DNA from: CAVVFX01 sp963747535
GTDB lineage: Bacteria > Acidobacteriota > Terriglobia > Bryobacterales > Bryobacteraceae
Reading direction: 5' to 3'
Length of the DNA: 64,000 nt
Assembly: GCA_963747535.1 (NCBI GenBank)
Contig: CAVVFX010000017.1
Coordinates: forward strand, 434,001 to 498,000
The notes beneath the pieces are model-generated. The model saw only the letters and a list, made by a program, of their open reading frames with translations. It was not told the DNA's origin and made no database searches. Shown piece after piece: positions 59,604 through 64,000 of the stretch; positions within the stretch are counted from its first letter, which is position 1; each line of letters opens with the position of its first letter. The position numbers were made by a program, and so were the translations under genes.

Positions 59604-61697
59604 ATGTCCCTGAGGCAGTTGTTGTGTCTATTGATTGCATTTACCGGCGCCGCATCCGGCCAGAGCGATTGGAAAGTCTACGCGGGCAACCCGGCAGGCA
59701 CGCGCTACTCGACCCTCAAGCAAATCAATCGTGCGAATGCGGCCAGGCTGCAAGTCGCGTGGACCTACGACACCGGCGACGCGACTGCCGGTTCGGAACT
59801 GCAATGCAATCCGATCATGGTAGACGGGGTGCTTTATGCAACCACTCCCAAGTTGCGCCTGATCGCGCTCGATGCCGCAACCGGGAAATTGCGCTGGAGC
59901 TTCGATCCCTTCGCGAGCGAGAAGGTCATCGGAAAATCCCGCAACCGGGGGGTGACTTACTGGTCGGACGGGAATGACAAACGCATATTTGTGGTGGCGC
60001 GCAATTACTTATATGCGATCGACGCAGTCGGCGGCAAAGCGATCCCGAGCTTCGGAGACCATGGCAGGGTCGATCTGAGGCAGGGACTGGGCCGCGACCC
60101 GCAGGGCATGTCCATCTCGGCCACGACGCCCGGCATCATCTATCACGACCTGCTGATTCTTGGCAGTATCCTGCCCGAGACTTTGCCCGCGGCTCCGGGC
60201 GACATCCGCGCGTTCGATGTGCGGACCGGCAAGGTTCAGTGGACCTTTCACACTCTTCCGCATCCTGGCGAATTCGGCTACGATACCTGGCCGAAAGATG
60301 CATGGACTTACATCGGCGGAGTCAATAACTGGGCAGGCATGTGCCTGGATGAAAAGCGCGGCCTGGTATTTGTGCCGACTGGATCGGCCGCATTCGATTT
60401 CTACGGCTCGAATCGTGTGGGTGATGACCTGTTTGCGAATACACTGCTCGCGCTGAATGCTCGAACAGGAGAGCGGGTGTGGCATTTCCAGGCCGTGAAA
60501 CACGACCTGTGGGACCGCGATTTTCCTTCTGCGCCGACGCTGGTGACCGTCGGGCGGGATGGCCATCCGGTAGATGCAGTGGCCCAAGTTACCAAGTCCG
60601 GATACGTGTGGGTGTTCGAGCGAGAGACCGGAAAACCGCTGTTTCCGATGGAGTACCGCAAAGTTCCGAAGTCCGATGTGGACGGCGAAGTGACTGCCGA
60701 TACTCAGCCGTTTCCTCTTCAGCCGCCGCCGTTTGCGCGGCAGGCCTTCACTGAGGACATGGTGACGCAAAGGACTCCAGAGGCGCATGCGGCGGTGCTG
60801 GAGCGCCTACGCCAGGTGCGCAGCAACGGGCAGTTCGTCCCGCCGAGTTTGCAGGGCACGGTCATCCTGCCTGGCTTCGATGGTGGAGGTGAGTGGGGCG
60901 GCGCGGCGTTCGACGCGACTACTGGATGGCTGTACGTCAATGCCAACGAGATGGCCTGGATCATGAAGTTGGTCGAACGGGAGCGGAAAACCAGAGGTCC
61001 GTCCAGTGCGCAACGGCTCTATGTGCAGAAGTGCGCCGGCTGTCACCGCGCGGACCGGCAGGGAACACCGCCGGAGTTTCCGTCGCTCATCGGAATCGGC
61101 GAACGGCACTCGGATCAGGAAGTGGCGACGGTGATCCTGAAGGGCAATGGACGCATGCCCGCCTTCGCGGATCTTAATGCGGAGCAGATTAGCGCGATCA
61201 CACGCTACATCACCAAGGGGGAAGACAAAGAGCTGGTGTTGAGTAACGCCGCGCCCACGCCGATCGACCAGAAGTATCGCTTCGACGGCTATAAAAAGTT
61301 CCTCGATCCCGATGGTTATCCCGCGATGCAGCCGCCATGGGGCACACTGAACGCGATCGATTTGAACAAGGGTACGATTGCGTGGAAGATCCCGTTCGGA
61401 GAGCATCCGGAGCTGGTCGCAACCATGGGAATTACGGGAAGCGAGAACTACGGAGGTCCAGTAGTCACGGCCGGTGGGTTGGTGTTCATCGGCGCGACAA
61501 CCCGGGACCGGAAGTTCCACGTATTCGATAAAGATAACGGGAAGCTTTTGTGGGAGACGCTGTTGCCTGCAGGTGGGAATGCTACACCGTGCACGTATGA
61601 AGTGAATGGCAGGCAGTTTGTGGTGATTGCCGCGGGCGGAGGTAAGTCCGGGGCGCCGTCCGGCGGGTCCTATGTGGCGTTTGCGCTGCCTGAGTAA
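59604..61697 (+). CDS. PQQ-dependent dehydrogenase with inserted cytochrome c domain
   Basis: This 697-residue periplasmic quinoprotein would oxidise a sugar or alcohol and pass electrons to haem. It has a signal peptide (MSLRQLLCLLIAFTGAASGQ). An eight-bladed propeller has QQ motifs such as LIALDAATGKLRWSFDP, IRAFDVRTGKVQWTFHT and LLALNARTGERVWHFQAVKH, D-L-W-D at 301-304, and the last blades AIDLNKGTIAWKIPFGEHPE and HVFDKDNGKLLWETLLPAGG. A cytochrome c domain with KCAGCHRADRQG (CxxCH at 477-481) and GNGRMPAFADLNAEQISAIT sits inside the propeller sequence rather than at the C-terminus, as in known quinohaemoprotein glucose-dehydrogenase-like enzymes. No PQQ synthesis genes are nearby. Confidence 0.92.
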   Translation: MSLRQLLCLLIAFTGAASGQSDWKVYAGNPAGTRYSTLKQINRANAARLQVAWTYDTGDATAGSELQCNPIMVDGVLYATTPKLRLIALDAATGKLRWSFDPFASEKVIGKSRNRGVTYWSDGNDKRIFVVARNYLYAIDAVGGKAIPSFGDHGRVDLRQGLGRDPQGMSISATTPGIIYHDLLILGSILPETLPAAPGDIRAFDVRTGKVQWTFHTLPHPGEFGYDTWPKDAWTYIGGVNNWAGMCLDEKRGLVFVPTGSAAFDFYGSNRVGDDLFANTLLALNARTGERVWHFQAVKHDLWDRDFPSAPTLVTVGRDGHPVDAVAQVTKSGYVWVFERETGKPLFPMEYRKVPKSDVDGEVTADTQPFPLQPPPFARQAFTEDMVTQRTPEAHAAVLERLRQVRSNGQFVPPSLQGTVILPGFDGGGEWGGAAFDATTGWLYVNANEMAWIMKLVERERKTRGPSSAQRLYVQKCAGCHRADRQGTPPEFPSLIGIGERHSDQEVATVILKGNGRMPAFADLNAEQISAITRYITKGEDKELVLSNAAPTPIDQKYRFDGYKKFLDPDGYPAMQPPWGTLNAIDLNKGTIAWKIPFGEHPELVATMGITGSENYGGPVVTAGGLVFIGATTRDRKFHVFDKDNGKLLWETLLPAGGNATPCTYEVNGRQFVVIAAGGGKSGAPSGGSYVAFALPE

Positions 61698-61772
61698 ATT
61701 GTAAGAGCCCCGATTGGCACACAGGCTTTACTAGCTAACAACCTGCCCTCACGAAAAAGGCTAAAGCCGAGC

Positions 61773-61822
61773 GGCTGCTGCGCAGCCGGGCAGACCACAA
61801 AAAACGATGGTCTGCCCTACGG
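61773..61822 (+). repeat. Dispersed palindromic repeat, the best-preserved copy
   Basis: GGCTGC/GCAGCC at 61773-61787, then the perfect ten-base stem GGGCAGACCA (61788-61797) and TGGTCTGCCC (61808-61817), then TACGG. Just upstream is GGCTAAAGCC (about 61759-61768), a third small palindrome also seen in altered form near 19171. It lies between the convergent PQQ dehydrogenase and nonahaem cytochrome genes. Confidence 0.82.
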
Positions 61823-61828
61823 TTGCTA

Positions 61829-63646
61829 CTACTTTTTGCTCAGGTCCTCGATGGAGGCTTTGAGCAGGCCTACCGCGTAGGCCGTATTGTGAATGCCCCG
61901 GCTTCCGTCGTTGGTTACGAAGAGCCAGTTGTAAGCTGCTTCCAACTGCGGCTGAGTCCAGGTGGCATCGATATTGAGAGACGTCTTCGGCTGGCCTGCG
62001 GGAGGCAACATCGCGCTTAACTGGTCGAGCATTTCCTGCACTTCCGTTTGCACGCCATCGATTTTGCCGTCGCCGTTGTAGTCGAGCAACGGGAAGTTGA
62101 AGGTGGTGATCTCCGGCCCGTGGCAAGTCTGGCACGCGCCGACCAGGTCCACCGGAGTCGTGCTCCCGGCGGGTGTGAAGCTGGGTTTGAAGGTATGGCC
62201 ACCCGCCTGGAGGAAGGCCGGATCGGTTGCGGCGGTGGTTTGCATGTGGCAGTCCACACAGGTATTCTGGGTCACAAACGCGTGCGCCGAAGTGGGAATG
62301 CTTTGGCCGTACGTGTACCCGTTGGTCCCTTCCAGCATGTCGGCCTGGGGGCCTTCATGCGGGCCGAAATAGGTACTTCCGGCGGTAGCGGCGGCATAGG
62401 TTTGACCACTCACGCGAGCCTGATGGCAGTTCATGCAGAGTGCGCCTTCGCCCGCGTTGGAAACCGTGGTCCCGTCGGCTAGCTTCACGGGAACGTCGGT
62501 GCGGATCAGGTGAGCCGCGGTGGACGGCGCAGTCTGGCCGTGGGGTTCGTGACAGGTCTCGCAGTTGATGGCGCTGTAAGCCGTACTCACGTTGGTTGCC
62601 CCGGTCATCCTGCCTATGAAACCAAAGGAGGTGTGACAGCCGACACAAGTCGCATTCCCGGCGGGATCGGTCGTGGTGACGGCGTGCATGGAATTGTTCC
62701 ATTCGGCGGTCTTGATGTGATGGCTGGGCTCGTCGTGGCATGAACCGCACGTACCCGAACCCGTCGCGACCGAAATTTCCCAGGGTGTCCCACCGGAACT
62801 GGCATGTTCGCTGCCGGGTCCGTGACAGTTCTCGCATTGAATGTTAGAGACATTTTGCAAGGCGGCCGGCATGTTGGTCCAATTGGCGGGAGATATCGTG
62901 GTCGGAGGTACCCAGCCAAGCTGCGCCATCACCTTATCGAAGCCCCCATTGGCTATAGTGGAATTCAGGTCGTAGCCGACGGTGTGGCATCCCCAGCACG
63001 AAGAGGAATACGAGGTATCTCCAGCGGTGCCGGTGATTTCGCTGGTGAAGATCTGAGCATGAAGGGTTTTGGACCACGACGGCACCATGGCCGCGGCAGA
63101 ACCTCCACTGTGGCATTTTGAACATGCCGAAATGCCCACGTAAGTGCCGGCGACAATGGTCTGGGCCGCGGTAGCGGTAGGGCCGCTGTGGGTTGTTACA
63201 GTGGCGGATACCTGATAGACACCGGTCACATCCGGGCGCAGCAACGCGCGTCCGGCCGCTTGAATTGCCAGCCGGTCGGAGGGTTCATAAACGGGCAAAT
63301 TCGGTCCCAAGGGGCTGGTGGCAATCGCGGCCTTTGAGCCGGCTGGTTTGATAGTAAGGGTCCAGACTACACCGCTAATGTCCGAAGGATTAACTGAAAG
63401 ACTTACCTGCGCTTCAAGATATGCCGCTTGACCGATTCCAACGGTAGTCAAGCCGGTCGAGGTCTCAGTGGTTGAGGGAAGGCTGTAAGTGGCGATTTCT
63501 CCTGGCGTCAACGGCCGCAGGGCAAGGGTGGCCTGCAGGTTCGTCTGAGCGTACACCATGGTTGTAGCGACCATAGTGAGCAGCACCAATGCCAGAGGGC
63601 CAGTTGGCGTTCTCCACGTCCATAAGTTAGAGCTGATGCGTAACAT
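61829..63646 (-). CDS. Secreted nonahaem cytochrome c
   Basis: This 605-residue protein has a signal peptide ending VYAQ (about residue 34). An immunoglobulin-like domain at about 35-165 is followed by nine CxxCH haem sites: 175-179, 217-221, 271-275, 300-304, 334-338, 362-366, 404-408, 463-467 and 505-509. Scattered His residues could be distal ligands. The segment DYNGDGKIDG at 522-531 looks like a single calcium-binding EF-hand/dockerin loop. The end AAYNWLFVTNDGSRGIHNTA resembles the C-terminal helix of multihaem nitrite/tetrathionate-reductase-like cytochromes. It could be an oxidoreductase or an extracellular electron conduit; the substrate is unknown. Confidence 0.88.
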   Translation of the reverse strand: MLRISSNLWTWRTPTGPLALVLLTMVATTMVYAQTNLQATLALRPLTPGEIATYSLPSTTETSTGLTTVGIGQAAYLEAQVSLSVNPSDISGVVWTLTIKPAGSKAAIATSPLGPNLPVYEPSDRLAIQAAGRALLRPDVTGVYQVSATVTTHSGPTATAAQTIVAGTYVGISACSKCHSGGSAAAMVPSWSKTLHAQIFTSEITGTAGDTSYSSSCWGCHTVGYDLNSTIANGGFDKVMAQLGWVPPTTISPANWTNMPAALQNVSNIQCENCHGPGSEHASSGGTPWEISVATGSGTCGSCHDEPSHHIKTAEWNNSMHAVTTTDPAGNATCVGCHTSFGFIGRMTGATNVSTAYSAINCETCHEPHGQTAPSTAAHLIRTDVPVKLADGTTVSNAGEGALCMNCHQARVSGQTYAAATAGSTYFGPHEGPQADMLEGTNGYTYGQSIPTSAHAFVTQNTCVDCHMQTTAATDPAFLQAGGHTFKPSFTPAGSTTPVDLVGACQTCHGPEITTFNFPLLDYNGDGKIDGVQTEVQEMLDQLSAMLPPAGQPKTSLNIDATWTQPQLEAAYNWLFVTNDGSRGIHNTAYAVGLLKASIEDLSKK

Positions 63647-63690
63647 TTACAAAACACTCCCGGTTATCGTCTACAGGATAAACCGATCTT

Positions 63691-63696
63691 ATTATA
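63691..63696 (-). promoter_or_regulatory. Putative -10 box of the nonahaem cytochrome gene
   Basis: On the coding strand a perfect TATAAT lies 45 bp before the ATG at 63646, in an AT-rich stretch unlike the GC-rich surroundings. A TTTAAG lies 17 bp further upstream as a weak -35 candidate. Confidence 0.4.
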
Positions 63697-64000
63697 AGTG
63701 AAGTGTTAAGGTACTTAAAGAGAATTGTTTGGCACACACATTACTTAGGAAGGCAAGCTAATTGCTCGAGAGAATCCACGTGGCGCGAGATCACAAGGCC
63801 TAAACGACTTACGCGAAATATAGGACTCTGTGATAGCCGAATTACAGCGAGCAGTAACATCGGCAAGTAACCCACTGTGGAAAATTCAACAGGTGCGAAG
63901 GTTAGGCTGCGGCAAAAGCCCCAACATATAAAAGTGTTACACGCTAGACTTTATGCCCGGGTCGAGGCAGTTCTGCTTTCTCAAACGCCTGGGCTAGCCG
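63697..64000. other. Right-edge intergenic tract
   Basis: About 300 bp of lower GC content with no gene, tRNA or repeat copy that I can recognise. It is presumably the upstream regulatory region of the cytochrome gene and possibly the flank of a gene beyond the edge. Confidence 0.4.

Noticed and set aside
1..64000. tRNA, rRNA, CRISPR, riboswitch, IS element or prophage
   Set aside because: No cloverleaf with a GGTTCGA-type arm, no ribosomal RNA signature, no regularly spaced direct repeats and no transposase, integrase or phage structural gene was recognised by eye.

Overview
The window is about 60% GC and looks like a chromosomal segment of an Acidobacteriota bacterium, most likely of the Bryobacterales/Solibacteraceae type. 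The markers are a VWFA protein of the acidobacterial family, a giant Oar-like TonB receptor with a carboxypeptidase-regulatory N-terminus, several Planctomycete/Acidobacteria-type DUF1501, DUF1549/DUF1553, DUF1592 and DUF1552 proteins, and a degraded copy of the 'ATLAQIEANRRNA' family. I see no rRNA, tRNA, CRISPR array, IS transposase or prophage.

Layout. 1-8.9 kb: edge-truncated exported enolase-superfamily enzyme, an orphan TssB-TssC fused sheath protein, then a leftward VWFA / TonB receptor / small secreted protein block. 9-17.3 kb: polyprenyl diphosphate synthase, Hsp70-like protein, BNR protein and GAF protein, orphan membrane-fusion protein, frameshifted secreted protein, acetyl-CoA synthetase. 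17.3-25.4 kb: multicopper oxidase, nucleoside hydrolase, rhamnonate-dehydratase-like enzyme, Tat-exported sulfite-oxidase-like enzyme, DUF4242 protein, hybrid histidine kinase. 25.6-34.1 kb: two divergent modules, DUF1549/DUF1553+DUF1501 leftward and DUF1592+DUF1552+degenerate nucleoside hydrolase rightward. 34.1-43.6 kb: SDR-fumarase-AI-2E-like remnant facing aldo/keto reductase-sulfatase-PhyH, then DUF1385-prfA-Uma2. 43.6-49.3 kb: receiver protein, glnE, a very small membrane protein, Ser/Thr kinase with TPRs. 49.4-55.5 kb: a second DUF1549/DUF1553+DUF1501 module and a rhamnogalacturonan-acetylesterase-like SGNH hydrolase. 55.5-59.6 kb: gene-poor accessory tract with pseudogenes, unknown small genes and a BrnT/BrnA toxin-antitoxin pair. 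59.6-64 kb: PQQ dehydrogenase with an inserted haem domain and a nonahaem cytochrome.

Many enzymes are exported (Sec or Tat) and redox- or sugar-related: sulfatase, CE12-type esterase, rhamnonate-dehydratase-like enzymes, cytochrome-bearing DUF1549/1592 proteins, PQQ dehydrogenase, multicopper oxidase. This fits a soil heterotroph that degrades complex plant or microbial polysaccharides and oxidises the products in the periplasm.

The most striking non-coding structure is a family of dispersed intergenic palindromes: a short GGCTGC/GCAGCC hairpin, then a GGGCAGACCA/TGGTCTGCCC hairpin, then a YACGG tail. There are about nine copies, and further sites keep the stem-plus-tail layout with unrelated but still self-complementary stems. 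Most copies sit at gene 3' ends, especially between convergent genes.
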